DNA of 64,000 nucleotides from Enterovibrio sp045679545 (GCF_045679545.1 NZ_CP166194.1:310001-374000); one strand, 5' to 3'. Positions 42,913-52,905 are shown, numbered from the stretch's first letter. A program made the numbers and translations. The notes: generated by a model from the letters alone, not told the origin.

Positions 42913-45264
42913 TTAATTCTTCAGGCCAAATGGGCTGCGGTATCCCAATGCGTTGCCACTGCCTGTGCTGTAGCCAAAGCCTGCGTTTGCACCCAGCCCC
43001 AATAAGCTGAAGGACAAAGATATACTATTGTCATACCTTGCAGGATCATTGATGTTACCTCTGGCCAGTAGGTACTCGTTATAATTTAACCCTATGACCC
43101 AGCATGCCGATGTGTAGGTGATGCTAAGTTGGTTTTCTAGCATTAAATCTTGGGTTAAGTCGTGGAAATACTGCCCTTGGAAGTTTACCTTGTCGGTGAT
43201 GGGGAATCCTGTCACCAGACCTGCTTGAGAAATGCCATCTTCAGTGATCAAATCTAGGTTGTCAGCACCTATTGTACTCGCGATGTAGTCCTTTGAAACA
43301 TAACGGTAACTGGTTTGTGCGAAGAAGCTACCATCGCGGTATTCCAGTGTGGCATTACCAAACTGAAGGTTACTCAAGTTATTGTCATATTCCACTGAGC
43401 CTCGCACAAACAGTTTGTCGCTGACGTTTAATTCGCTTTCCACAGCCCATGCTGAGTAGTTGATCGAAGCGTCGTCATCTTGTTGCTGGCGATCCAAGTA
43501 ATAAATTTGGCCAAAGGCGATGTTAAATCGCTCTTTATAGGCATCATCAAAAAAGCGCGATGCGGCACCAAGGGTAAATTGGTTCGCGGGGTTAATGTAA
43601 TCAACACTGCTGAATTGATTGGCGCGGAATAAGCCATAGTAATCGGTTTGTAGACGGGCGGTATCATAACCACCACCGGCATAGTTGACTGGGTTGTAGA
43701 TTCCGCTTTGATCAACATCCTTGATGTACAGGTACTGCACTTGCGGCTCTAAGGTCTGGGTGTAATTGTTGCCCCAAAACGTGTCATCACGTTCTAACGT
43801 TACTGTCGCATGCAATTTAGCCATCGGTACGACACGAGACACCGTTTCTTCCAGTGTCTCGCCGTTGTAGCCCGTAACGCCTTTGACATTTGACTGGTCG
43901 TAATAGGTGGAATAAACCTTGCCTTGTGCCGACGCACTCAGCCATGGCAGGTTGTAAGGCAAAGTGATGGTAGGTTCTAGATTAACGCGCAGTGCATCGG
44001 GTTTACTGTCGTCGTCTGTAGCAAATTTGCTGATCTGCGATGGCATGGAAAAATCCATTCCATAAGCGAGTTCAGGACGATAGTAGTTCATCGCCAATTG
44101 AGGCAGCAGCTTATAGACCGAGGTATTTGGGCTTAGTGATTGGAAGCTGCGAACACTTAGCGTGGTGTCCCAGTTGAGATCGCGATACGACACGTCACCC
44201 GTTTGCAGCAAGGTATTGTCTTCACGGCTACCAACACGCGAGTCAGTGTGACGTGTGAAATAACCGATATCGCTGACTTTGCTGTAATCAATGTCGTATT
44301 TCCAGTGATTTTGAATACCTGAGTGGCGCCAGTTGGCCCCCCAACTCTTGTCGAATTCGGGGTATAGCTCATCGCTTCCCATGTACTCAAACACCATGCT
44401 GCCACTGCCGGCCTCAGTGAGGTAACGAGGCTCCATGGTCATGAAAAGGCCACGGTTGGACATGTATTTTGGTGTGATCAACATGTCAGCTTGAGGGTGG
44501 ATATTCCAGTAAAACGGTGTTTCTAGCTCGAAGCCATCATTGTCATTCCAGCTAACCGACGGGTAGAGAAAACCTGTTAGGCGGCCATCTTCAACCGGCA
44601 CGCGAAGGTAAGGAAGATAGAAAACCGGCGTGTCGAGCACTTCAAATCGTGCGTGATAGAGATCGGCAAAAATATCACCGTCTTCTTTTTCAATTTTTCC
44701 CGCACTAAAGCGCCAACTGTCGTCATTGTCTGGGCATGTTGTGTATGTGCCGTCATCGAGTTCATAAAACGTGGTACCGTTTTTAAACACGCGCTTTGCT
44801 TGACCGCGACCAGGCGTACACATCATTTTGTATTCTGCGTCGGTTAGCGTGGTGTCTTCGTTATCGAGGTTGCTCTGCAGCGATTTACCTTTGATCGCAA
44901 TCTCGCCATCATGAAAATAGACATTGCCTTCTGCGGTCACGATATTTTCTGGCTGACGCAGTGTCGCGGTATCCGACTTTACGGTTCGGTTGCCTTGAGT
45001 GACGATCACATCACCACGATAGATAGCCTTCTCGTTCGCTTTCGCTTCGGCATGATCGGCGACGATAGTGACAGGGAGATTGTTTATATCGTCAGTTTTG
45101 TCATTTTTCGTGAGGCATCGATATTCTGGCGCGAGGCAGGTTTCTTTCGGGATCACCAAGGGTTTAGTGCTGCCTTGGTTTACATTTGCCTCTTCCGCCA
45201 CAGCCTGTCCATAGAGCGCGAGCCAAATCATGGAAGATAAAAAACTTTTGGCAGTCGGTGACAT
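42913..45264 (-). CDS. lptD: LPS-assembly protein LptD
   Basis: This 783-residue precursor has a signal peptide ending QAVA (about 1-23), an OstA jellyroll domain (about 65-190; VTIVADHAEAKANEKAIYRG) and a 26-strand beta-barrel (about 220-783). With LptE it places lipopolysaccharide in the outer leaflet. Cys residues differ from E. coli. There are two near the N terminus (ETCLAPEYRC), two in the jellyroll region (MMCTPG, YTTCPD) and only one near the C terminus (SACWVIG), where E. coli has a Cys pair. A single interdomain disulfide is still possible. It heads the lptD-surA-pdxA-rsmA-apaG-apaH operon. Confidence 0.96.
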   Translation of the reverse strand: MSPTAKSFLSSMIWLALYGQAVAEEANVNQGSTKPLVIPKETCLAPEYRCLTKNDKTDDINNLPVTIVADHAEAKANEKAIYRGDVIVTQGNRTVKSDTATLRQPENIVTAEGNVYFHDGEIAIKGKSLQSNLDNEDTTLTDAEYKMMCTPGRGQAKRVFKNGTTFYELDDGTYTTCPDNDDSWRFSAGKIEKEDGDIFADLYHARFEVLDTPVFYLPYLRVPVEDGRLTGFLYPSVSWNDNDGFELETPFYWNIHPQADMLITPKYMSNRGLFMTMEPRYLTEAGSGSMVFEYMGSDELYPEFDKSWGANWRHSGIQNHWKYDIDYSKVSDIGYFTRHTDSRVGSREDNTLLQTGDVSYRDLNWDTTLSVRSFQSLSPNTSVYKLLPQLAMNYYRPELAYGMDFSMPSQISKFATDDDSKPDALRVNLEPTITLPYNLPWLSASAQGKVYSTYYDQSNVKGVTGYNGETLEETVSRVVPMAKLHATVTLERDDTFWGNNYTQTLEPQVQYLYIKDVDQSGIYNPVNYAGGGYDTARLQTDYYGLFRANQFSSVDYINPANQFTLGAASRFFDDAYKERFNIAFGQIYYLDRQQQDDDASINYSAWAVESELNVSDKLFVRGSVEYDNNLSNLQFGNATLEYRDGSFFAQTSYRYVSKDYIASTIGADNLDLITEDGISQAGLVTGFPITDKVNFQGQYFHDLTQDLMLENQLSITYTSACWVIGLNYNEYLLARGNINDPARYDNSISLSFSLLGLGANAGFGYSTGSGNALGYRSPFGLKN

Positions 45265-45366
45265 GAAAACTCAATCCTGTTGTTGGCATACAGCGCTGGT
45301 ATACTGTTGCGCGGCACTGTGGCAAATTTGTTCTGCAAAATGTGGGTTATGATAATGCAAATTACT

Positions 45367-45419
45367 CATATACCCAAACTACCTCTGTCATCATACAGAG
45401 AAGGTGGCTTGGGTATATG
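45367..45419. repeat. Intergenic hairpin repeat, copy B
   Basis: CATATACCCAA and TTGGGTATATG are perfect 11-base ends. Inside, CTCTGT-CATCAT-ACAGAG pairs further, so the whole 53 bp can fold as one hairpin. It lies between the divergent lptD and djlA genes. Read on the minus strand it shares ACCCAAGCMACCT and GAGGTWGWTTGGGT with copy C. Confidence 0.7.
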
Positions 45420-45470
45420 CGGTTCTGCGTTGTTGCAAATCAAATAGATTAACTAAAAAGAGAAAGAAAC

Positions 45471-46301
45471 ATGGCAGTGTGGGGAAAGGTACTTGGGGCA
45501 TTCTTTGGTTACCTGCTAGGTGGGCCATTCGGATTACTGTTAGGTTTGTTTTTAGGGCATAAGTTCGATAAAGCGAGACGAAATACATCTTTTGGCGGTG
45601 GTTTTCGTGGTGCGGATCAACAAGCGCGTCAACAGGCCTACTTTCATGCCACATTCGCGGTAATGGGACATGTCGCCAAAGCCAAAGGGCAGGTGACGCA
45701 AAATGAAATTCGTTTGGCCTCCGTTTTAATGGATCGCATGGGGCTACAAGGCGAAGCTCGCCGACAGGCGCAAGATGCATTTCGTGAAGGCAAAGAAAGT
45801 GGGTTCCCACTTGAGGATGTGCTGCAAGATGTGAGGCGAACCACTGGCGGTCGCTTTGACTTACTGCAATTCTTTTTGGAAGTACAGATCCAAGCGGCAT
45901 ATGCCGATGGCACCGTGCAGCCCAGCGAGCGTCAGGTGTTGTACACCATTGCAGATATGTTGGGTTTTTCGCGTCAGCAGCTAGAGCAGCGTCTGGCGAT
46001 GCAAGAAGCGGCGTTTCATTTCTATCAACAGCATGGTCAAAACGGCGGTGGCGGACATCACCAGCAATGGCAGCCTGATACCGCTCAGCGCTTAAAAGGG
46101 GCGTACCAAATTTTGGGCGTCGATGAAGATGCCGATGGTCAAACCATTAAGCGTGCCCATCGCAAGCTGATGAATGAGCACCATCCTGACAAATTAGCAG
46201 CGAAAGGCTTGCCACCGGAAATGATGGAAATGGCCAAGCAAAAAGCGCAAGAAATTCAAGGTGCTTACGATTTAATTAAGAAAGAAAAGGGCTTCAAGTA
46301 G
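45471..46301 (+). CDS. djlA: Membrane-anchored DnaJ-like co-chaperone DjlA
   Basis: This 276-residue protein has an N-terminal transmembrane segment (about 7-30; FFGYLLGGPFGLLLGLFLG), a TerB-like central domain (about 55-165), a Gly/His/Gln linker and a C-terminal J domain (about 205-276) with HHPDKL carrying the HPD motif. It stimulates DnaK and in E. coli affects the Rcs envelope stress system. It is divergent from lptD, as in E. coli. A terminator overlaps its stop. Confidence 0.95.
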   Translation: MAVWGKVLGAFFGYLLGGPFGLLLGLFLGHKFDKARRNTSFGGGFRGADQQARQQAYFHATFAVMGHVAKAKGQVTQNEIRLASVLMDRMGLQGEARRQAQDAFREGKESGFPLEDVLQDVRRTTGGRFDLLQFFLEVQIQAAYADGTVQPSERQVLYTIADMLGFSRQQLEQRLAMQEAAFHFYQQHGQNGGGGHHQQWQPDTAQRLKGAYQILGVDEDADGQTIKRAHRKLMNEHHPDKLAAKGLPPEMMEMAKQKAQEIQGAYDLIKKEKGFK

Positions 46302-46310
46302 CCCTTTTTC
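46285..46310 (+). terminator. Terminator overlapping the djlA stop
   Basis: AAAAGGGCT-TCAAGT-AGCCCTTTTT includes the djlA TAG stop codon region. The next gene converges on it. Confidence 0.8.
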
Positions 46311-46329
46311 GACCTTGCCAGTGGCTTAT

Positions 46330-47283
46330 CTAAACCAGATTCTGAGGGGCGCCTTTGACAAAGGTGTCCATGTTCTCTGTTAATTGGTTTGCCAGTGCCT
46401 GAATGCTGGAATCTGAACCCCAGGCAACGTGTGGCGTCAGAATAAGATTCGGCATGCCAGCATGCGCCAATAACGGGTTCGACATGGTCGCTGGTTCTTG
46501 GGTGAACACATCGACACCTGCACCTGCAATCACCCCTTTTTTTAGTGCCTCAACGAGCGCCTGCTCATCAACTAAGCCGCCACGACCCGCGTTAATTAGT
46601 ATTGCTGACGACTTCATCTGAGCGAACTCTTTGGTGCTCATCAAATTTGTCGTGTTTTCGTTAAGTGGGCAGTGAAGCGTCACCACATCAGCTTGCGAGA
46701 GCATAGTTTCAAACGGCACGTAGCCTTCTCGGGTGTGCGTAGCGCCTTTTCTTTCTGAACGTATCACCATCATCCCCACCGCTTTTGCGAGCGTCGCAAC
46801 ACCGTCTCCAAGGCTACCCGATCCAATAATGCCTAGGGTGGCGTCAGCAATGTCGCCGATGGGGTGCGTGAAGAAGCAAAATTGATTTTTCTCTTTCCAT
46901 ACACCGTTTTCTATGTCGCGATGATAGGCGTTGAGGTTGCGACGCAGTGCAAATGTCATTGCTATTACATGCTCGGGCACGGAGCGAGTGGCGTAGCCGC
47001 GGATATTGCACACAGGCAAGCCATTCGCGTGGCACCAGTCGACATCAACATTGTTGTAGCCTGTGGCTGATACTGCAATGAGCTTGAGCGATGGTAGCTT
47101 AGAAAGCGTCTCTGCGCTTAACATCACCTTGTTAGTGATGACAATGGTCGCGTCAGCAAGACGCTCAAGGATTTGTTCCGGTAAGGTGGATTCAAAGCTT
47201 TCCCATTGATGGGGAAATGAAGGCGCAGGAATGCGAATGTGAGCAGGGATGGTGGCGCTGTCGAGAAAGACTATCTTTTCCAT
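46330..47283 (-). CDS. D-isomer-specific 2-hydroxyacid dehydrogenase
   Basis: This 317-residue protein has the NAD-binding GIIGSGSLGDGVATLAKAVGM (about 149-168), an Arg-containing INAGRGGLVDEQALVEAL (about 231-248) and the catalytic His in LTPHVAWGS (about 285-293). The family covers glycerate, hydroxypyruvate, lactate and phosphoglycerate dehydrogenases. Closest by feel are glycerate dehydrogenase/hydroxypyruvate reductase types, but substrate cannot be read from the sequence. It is transcribed alone between djlA and rluA. Confidence 0.88.
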   Translation of the reverse strand: MEKIVFLDSATIPAHIRIPAPSFPHQWESFESTLPEQILERLADATIVITNKVMLSAETLSKLPSLKLIAVSATGYNNVDVDWCHANGLPVCNIRGYATRSVPEHVIAMTFALRRNLNAYHRDIENGVWKEKNQFCFFTHPIGDIADATLGIIGSGSLGDGVATLAKAVGMMVIRSERKGATHTREGYVPFETMLSQADVVTLHCPLNENTTNLMSTKEFAQMKSSAILINAGRGGLVDEQALVEALKKGVIAGAGVDVFTQEPATMSNPLLAHAGMPNLILTPHVAWGSDSSIQALANQLTENMDTFVKGAPQNLV

Positions 47284-47324
47284 GGCGGACTTCCTTTTTC
47301 CGCCACTGTAGAACGTTGACAGCG

Positions 47325-48047
47325 CTATTTCAATAAACTTGCATCGGCTTTAATGCCACGTTTGACCAATGTATCAGTAGGGGCATTGGCGTAGAAATCA
47401 CAGGGTGCCGACAAATGCATGGGTTCACCTGTGCCAGGGTGAAGAAAACATAACTCGCCCGCATGAAGTTGAAGACGTGGCGAATACTTGTACGCTTGCG
47501 GATACGCATAAAATTCATCACCAACAATCGGGTGCTCGAGCGCCAACATGTGTACGCGAAGCTGATGAGATCGTCCCGTGATGGGCAGCAGGCGCATCAA
47601 TGTGGTTTTCTTCTCGCGCTTGATCACTTCATAGTCAGTGATAGACGGCTTGCCGTTTTCGAAGCACACCATTTGTTTTGGACGATTCGGCCAATCACAA
47701 ATTAGCGGTAAATCCACACGACCTTCATCAAGCTCAACATTCCCCCAAACCCGCGCGTAATAAAGTTTGTGGGTTACTCGCTCGCGAAATTGCGCTTTCA
47801 AGTGGCGTTCAGCGTCTTTGTGCATAGCGAACACAATTAAGCCAGAGGTGGACATATCAAGGCGATGTACCAATTCCGCCTTGGGATACTCTTGTTTGAT
47901 GCGTGACCAAGCGCTGTCGTAATGCGCAGGGTCGCGACCCGGATTGGTCAAGAGTTCGCTGGGTTTATTCAGGGCGATAATGTCATCATCCTGATAAATA
48001 ACGTCCAGCCAAGGTTCCTTTGGCGGGTTGTAGATAAAGTCGCTCAT
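47325..48047 (-). CDS. rluA: Dual-specificity 23S rRNA/tRNA pseudouridine synthase RluA
   Basis: This 240-residue protein has the RluA catalytic motif VHRLDMSTSGLIVFA with the catalytic Asp (about 63), and GRSHQLRVHMLALEHPIVGD. It lacks the S4 domain found in RluC and RluD. The short length and position next to rapA match E. coli RluA, which modifies U746 in 23S rRNA and U32 in tRNA. It is downstream of rapA on the same strand, after a terminator. Confidence 0.93.
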   Translation of the reverse strand: MSDFIYNPPKEPWLDVIYQDDDIIALNKPSELLTNPGRDPAHYDSAWSRIKQEYPKAELVHRLDMSTSGLIVFAMHKDAERHLKAQFRERVTHKLYYARVWGNVELDEGRVDLPLICDWPNRPKQMVCFENGKPSITDYEVIKREKKTTLMRLLPITGRSHQLRVHMLALEHPIVGDEFYAYPQAYKYSPRLQLHAGELCFLHPGTGEPMHLSAPCDFYANAPTDTLVKRGIKADASLLK

Positions 48048-48109
48048 GAGTTCGCTCGAAAATTAAACGGCCGGAAGTGTAGCACGACAGGCTTGAAAAA
48101 GAAGAGAGT

Positions 48110-48141
48110 GAAAAACAAAGGCACCGCCGAAGCAGTGCCTT
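48110..48141 (-). terminator. Terminator of rapA
   Basis: On the minus strand AAGGCAC and GTGCCTT arms (48118-48141) are followed by TTTGTTTTTC, 36 bp past the rapA stop. Confidence 0.8.
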
Positions 48142-48176
48142 GATTGAGTGTTTAGCAAATGTTTACCGGTAACGGA

Positions 48177-51095
48177 TTACTGGTGGCTAACCACAATCAC
48201 ACGTAACGCATCAAGACGAACTTGCGCTTGGCTGATGTAGGTACGCAAATCCGACATTTGTGTTTCCAAGCTTTCCAACTCGTCATCACGAATGTTCGGG
48301 TTTACCGCTTTCAAAGCCTGTAGGCGATCCAATTCCGAGCGCAACTTGGTGGTCATCTCCGCTTCGGCACTTTCTTTTACCGACACCAGATGAGTTTGTG
48401 CAATCGGGGTGCCCATCTCAATCAATCCATGGATCTGCGTTTGAACCGAAGAGACAAGCTTGCTGCCAAGGTGGCGGTTAACTGGGCTTAATTGACGGTT
48501 GAAGCCTTCAAATTCCACTTGGGCTGCTAAGTCATTGCCTTTGGCGTCCAGAAGCACCCGAATTGGCGCAGCCGGAAGGAACTGATGAATGCCTGAATTT
48601 TTCGGCGCTTGCGCGTCAGCAACATACAGCAGTTCAAGGAACAAAGTCCCAACAGGCAGGGCTTTGTTTTTCAACAGTGAAACCGCCGTCGTACCGACAT
48701 CTTCTGACAGCAGTAAATCGATGCCGCCTTGGATCATCGGGTGTTCCCAGCTGATAAAGCGCATGTCTTCACGTGAGAGTGCTGTTTCGCGATCAAACGT
48801 GATGGTGCAGCCTTCTTCAGGTAGCCCTGGATAGCTTGATACCAGCATGTGCTCTGATGGCGTCACCACAATGGCGTTTTCGCCTTTGTCGTCTTGGTTC
48901 AGGCCAACCGTATCAAACAGACCCAATGCGAATGTCACTAGATTGGTGTCGCCATCAAGTGAGGCAATTTTTTCTGCCAACGCTTTCGCTTGCTCACCAC
49001 CGTTAGAGTGCATTTCCAGCAGACGGTCACGGCCTTTTTCCATTTCACCTTTCAAGCGGTAATGCATCTCGGCACTGGTTTCGACCAGTGCATCGAGAGA
49101 CTCATCAATGCTGCCTTTTGCCAGAAGCTGAAGCAGGTCATCTTGAACGTGCTCAAACACGGCACGACCGGTTGGGCAGGTTTCTTCAAAGGCGTTTAGG
49201 CCTTCGTTGTACCAGCGAGCCAGCAGTGCTTGTGAGGTGCCAATCATGAAAGGCACATGGATTTCGATATCGCGCTGTTGGCCGATACGGTCCAAACGAC
49301 CAATACGCTGCTCAAGCAAGTCAGGGTTCATGGGCAAATCGAACATCACCAATTGGTTTGCAAACTGGAAGTTACGACCTTCTGAACCGATCTCAGAACA
49401 GATAAGCACCTGCGCGCCAGCTTCGTCTTGGGCGAAATAAGCCGCCGCTTTGTCACGCTCAAGAATCGACATGCCTTCGTGGAAAACGGTGCCACGAATG
49501 CCTTCACGCTCACGCAGTGCTTGTTCTAGCGAAAGCGCCGTTTGTGCTCGTGAACAGATCACCAGCACTTTTTCTTGTCGGTTAGATTTTAGTAGATCCA
49601 GCAGCCAATCAATGCGCGGGTCAAAGCCCCACCAGGTGGCGTTTTCGCCTTCAAACTGCTGGTAGATATCTTCAGGGTACAACCACTGAATCGCTTTCTG
49701 CTCAAGGCTTTGATTACCGCTACTCATGATGCCCGCCACGCGCATCGAGGTTTGATACTGTGAAGGTAACGCAAGTGGGTACAGATTTAGGTGGCGCTGA
49801 GGGAATCCTTGAATAGCAGCACGGGTATTCCGGAACAAAACACGGCCAGTGCCGTGGCGATCCATCAGGTTATCAATCAGCTCGTTACGTGCGTCGCGAC
49901 GTTGGTTATCATCGATGTCATTGGCTTCGATGATGCGTAGCAATGGCTCAACATCTTGCTCAGACAGCAGCTCAGTGATGCTGTTTTTTGCATCATTGGT
50001 CAGCGTTTCGTTAGACAGCAACTGACTAACCGCATCAGCAACGGGTGCATATTGCTGCTCTTCTTTGACGAATGCTTGGTAATCATAGAAACGATCTGGG
50101 TCTAGCAGACGCAGACGTGCAAAGTGGCTTTCATGGCCCAATTGCTCTGGGGTTGCAGTCAATAGCAGCACCGCTGGCGTGTTTTCTGCAATGGCTTCAA
50201 TCACCTGATATTCACGGCTTGGCTTTTCTTCGCTCCACTCAAGGTGGTGCGCTTCATCCACAACCATCAGATCCCATTCGCCTTCTGCCGCTTGTTCCGC
50301 ACGCTTGCGGCTTTTGCGCAGGAAATCCAGCGAGCAAAGTACAAGTTGCGCAGTATCAAACGGGTTATCAGCATCGGCAAACGCTTCTACACAGCGCTCT
50401 TCATCAAACACTGAAAAATGTAAGTTGAAGCGACGTAGCATTTCTACCAGCCATTGGTGTTGCAGGGTTTCTGGCACCACGATCAATACACGAGATGCAC
50501 GACCCGACAGCACTTGCTGGTGGATGATCATGCCTGCTTCGATGGTTTTACCCAGACCGACTTCATCGGCTAATAAAACACGTGGCGCGTGACGTCGACC
50601 CACTTCATGAGCAATGAATAGTTGGTGTGGGATTAAACCAGCACGCATACCACACAGGCCACGCATCGGGCTTTTATGCTGCTCGTATTGGTTTTTCAGC
50701 GCGCGATAGCGAAGTGCAAAGCGATCCATTCGGTCGATTTGACCCGCGAACAGTTTGTCTTGCGGTTTATTAAAGCGAATTTGGTGGCTCAGAAAAATTT
50801 CGCGAAGTTGAACATTGTCTTCGCCTGTGTCTGAGCGTTGGCCGGTATAGGTCAGTATTCCCTGTTCTTCGTCAACGTGCTCAACCTGCAAAAACCAGCC
50901 TTCGTGGCTTTCAATGCTGTCACCCACATTAAACATTACACGGGTGATTGGCGCGTCGCTGCGGGCGTATAAACGATTTTCTTCGCTGGCGGGGAACATT
51001 AGGGTAACGGTACGCGCGTCGATAGCAACCACAGTACCAAGACCTAGGTCACTTTCAGTATCGCTGATCCAACGTTGTCCGAGGGCGTAGGGCAT
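48177..51095 (-). CDS. rapA: RNA polymerase-associated Swi2/Snf2 ATPase RapA
   Basis: This 972-residue protein starts MPYALGQRWISDTESDLGLG, followed by two N-terminal Tudor-like domains (about 1-107). A Snf2 helicase core follows, with Walker A LLADEVGLGKTIEAGMI (about 173-189), DEAHH (about 280) and the helicase C motifs including RIGRLDRIGQ. The C-terminal domains run to the end. It recycles RNA polymerase stalled after transcription. The length matches E. coli RapA (968). Confidence 0.97.
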   Translation of the reverse strand: MPYALGQRWISDTESDLGLGTVVAIDARTVTLMFPASEENRLYARSDAPITRVMFNVGDSIESHEGWFLQVEHVDEEQGILTYTGQRSDTGEDNVQLREIFLSHQIRFNKPQDKLFAGQIDRMDRFALRYRALKNQYEQHKSPMRGLCGMRAGLIPHQLFIAHEVGRRHAPRVLLADEVGLGKTIEAGMIIHQQVLSGRASRVLIVVPETLQHQWLVEMLRRFNLHFSVFDEERCVEAFADADNPFDTAQLVLCSLDFLRKSRKRAEQAAEGEWDLMVVDEAHHLEWSEEKPSREYQVIEAIAENTPAVLLLTATPEQLGHESHFARLRLLDPDRFYDYQAFVKEEQQYAPVADAVSQLLSNETLTNDAKNSITELLSEQDVEPLLRIIEANDIDDNQRRDARNELIDNLMDRHGTGRVLFRNTRAAIQGFPQRHLNLYPLALPSQYQTSMRVAGIMSSGNQSLEQKAIQWLYPEDIYQQFEGENATWWGFDPRIDWLLDLLKSNRQEKVLVICSRAQTALSLEQALREREGIRGTVFHEGMSILERDKAAAYFAQDEAGAQVLICSEIGSEGRNFQFANQLVMFDLPMNPDLLEQRIGRLDRIGQQRDIEIHVPFMIGTSQALLARWYNEGLNAFEETCPTGRAVFEHVQDDLLQLLAKGSIDESLDALVETSAEMHYRLKGEMEKGRDRLLEMHSNGGEQAKALAEKIASLDGDTNLVTFALGLFDTVGLNQDDKGENAIVVTPSEHMLVSSYPGLPEEGCTITFDRETALSREDMRFISWEHPMIQGGIDLLLSEDVGTTAVSLLKNKALPVGTLFLELLYVADAQAPKNSGIHQFLPAAPIRVLLDAKGNDLAAQVEFEGFNRQLSPVNRHLGSKLVSSVQTQIHGLIEMGTPIAQTHLVSVKESAEAEMTTKLRSELDRLQALKAVNPNIRDDELESLETQMSDLRTYISQAQVRLDALRVIVVSHQ

Positions 51096-51418
51096 AAGGG
51101 AAGAAACCTCTGGTTAAAGCTGACACAAATTGGAGCGTGCTTTTCGAGAACTACAGTGTAGGCCATGATGAGCACTGAGAAAATGGTCGCTAATGGTACT
51201 TGAAGTTGTGAACATGGTCACGGTCAATGTAAGAAATTTGGCGCGCGTAACAAATAGGCAACAAATTCGTGAAAATGTGGCGTAATCGACGTGTAAGGAT
51301 TTGAAATTGTCTTACGATTAAGAATATCCCCCGATGCGAGTGTCTTTCTTCAGGAGGGCATCGTCATTAGGGGAATATGTGGGTTGTCCCACTTGCCTAT
51401 GTTACCAAGGAGGTGTCT
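51096..51418. other. 323-bp rapA-phoH-like divergent gap
   Basis: I see no gene. A CGATGC/GCATCG inverted repeat around 20 bases lies at about 51332-51363. Promoters for both genes are expected here, but none matches consensus well. Confidence 0.4.
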
Positions 51419-52792
51419 ATGGGCGATGCCGAACGGAAATTCTTTGTGCTGGATACCAATATCCTGCTTCACGAACCATTCGCCATCTATTCATTTCAAG
51501 AACATGATGTGGTCATTCCTATGACCGTCCTCGAAGAACTTGACCGGATCAAAGACAGTAAGCGGGATGTGTCCCGTGATGCACGGGTAGCGATTCGGGC
51601 CCTCGAAGATATATTCAAAGACGCAACGCCGGATCAAATCTCAGAAGGGATTGTCGTTGGCAAAGAAGGTGGCACTGGCACGGTTTCGATCCTGGTGGAT
51701 TTTGAAATCAAAGAAACAGTCCAAGCTTTTGCGGACAAAGCCGGTGATAACCGTATCCTCAATGCCGTTTTGTTCCTGCAAGCCAAACGTACGCCCCGCA
51801 AGGTGGTCTTGGTCACCAAAGACATCAACATGCGACTTCGCGCCAAAGGTGCGGGTGTGCTGTATGTTGAGGACTACCGTACTGACCAGTTAATCGACGA
51901 TGTCAGCCTGCTTACCAAGGGCTTTCAAGTATTCGAAGGCAGTTTCTGGGATAGAGTCGGGCAATGCGACACGCAAAACAGCGGCAGAACCACGTTGCAT
52001 ACCGTGCCGCGTGAATTGGTCGACAACACCTACATGAACCAATATTTCCTTGACGAAGGCGATGACTTTGCGGGGCGAGTGGTTGGGCTCAATGACAACG
52101 AACTCCAACTCAAAGACATTAGCCGTGAACGCTTAATGCATCGTGAAGCATGGGGGGTGCGTCCGAAAAATATTTATCAAGGTATGGCCGTGGATGCCTT
52201 GCTCGATCCGAATATCGATTTGGTCATTCTAACGGGGCCTGCGGGTTGTGGTAAAACCATTCTTGCCATGGCAGCAGCGCTTGAGCAGGTGGTGGAAAAA
52301 GGGATGTATGACAAGATCATTGTCACCCGAAATACCCCAGAAATTGCCGAGTCTATTGGTTTCTTACCCGGAACCGAGGAAGAGAAAATGCTCCCTTGGC
52401 TCGGCGCGGTTACCGACACACTAGAAGCGCTGCATAAAAACGACGAGTGCACCGATGGCTCCATGCGTTACATCATGGATAAAGCCAACATTCAGTTTAA
52501 ATCGGTTAACTTTATGCGCGGTCGCTCCATACAGAACGCTTTTGTGATTCTGGATGAGTGCCAAAACCTCACGGCATCACAGCTCAAAACTATTATTACG
52601 CGCTGTGGTGAAGGAACAAAAATTGTCTGTTCAGGAAACCTTGCGCAGATTGACAGTCCGTATCTGACCCCTGTGACGTCAGGGCTAACTTATATCGTAG
52701 AGCGGTTTAAAAACTTTGAAGGCAGTGCATGCGTCTACTTGAATGGCGTGGTGCGAAGTCGTCTGGCCGAGTTCGCTGAAGAAAATTTATAG
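51419..52792 (+). CDS. PIN-PhoH family ATPase
   Basis: This 457-residue protein starts at ATG 51419, four bases after AAGGAGGT. An N-terminal PIN nuclease domain (about 1-135; FFVLDTNILLHEP with the first acidic metal ligand, LDRIKDSKRDVSRDAR, GDNRILNAVL) is fused to a C-terminal PhoH ATPase domain (about 230-457; LTGPAGCGKTILAMAAALEQ and FVILDECQN). The PIN-PhoH family (PhoH2-like) has RNA helicase/nuclease activity in mycobacteria, where it is paired with an antitoxin gene. No antitoxin partner is seen here. The biological role in vibrios is unknown. Confidence 0.92.
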   Translation: MGDAERKFFVLDTNILLHEPFAIYSFQEHDVVIPMTVLEELDRIKDSKRDVSRDARVAIRALEDIFKDATPDQISEGIVVGKEGGTGTVSILVDFEIKETVQAFADKAGDNRILNAVLFLQAKRTPRKVVLVTKDINMRLRAKGAGVLYVEDYRTDQLIDDVSLLTKGFQVFEGSFWDRVGQCDTQNSGRTTLHTVPRELVDNTYMNQYFLDEGDDFAGRVVGLNDNELQLKDISRERLMHREAWGVRPKNIYQGMAVDALLDPNIDLVILTGPAGCGKTILAMAAALEQVVEKGMYDKIIVTRNTPEIAESIGFLPGTEEEKMLPWLGAVTDTLEALHKNDECTDGSMRYIMDKANIQFKSVNFMRGRSIQNAFVILDECQNLTASQLKTIITRCGEGTKIVCSGNLAQIDSPYLTPVTSGLTYIVERFKNFEGSACVYLNGVVRSRLAEFAEENL

Positions 52793-52845
52793 CAGCTTGA
52801 TGGATAGTCACTATTAGATAGTTGATAGAGCAAGGGTAAAAAAAT

Positions 52846-52870
52846 GGCTGCCTTCGGGCAGCCTTTGTTG
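52846..52870 (+). terminator. Terminator after the PIN-PhoH gene
   Basis: GGCTGCC-TTCG-GGCAGCC is followed by TTTGTTGTG. An A-run on the other side lets it also serve the convergent GGDEF gene. Confidence 0.8.
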
Positions 52871-52905
52871 TGTTGGTTTTCACTACTGTGTTTTTGCGAT
52901 CACGA

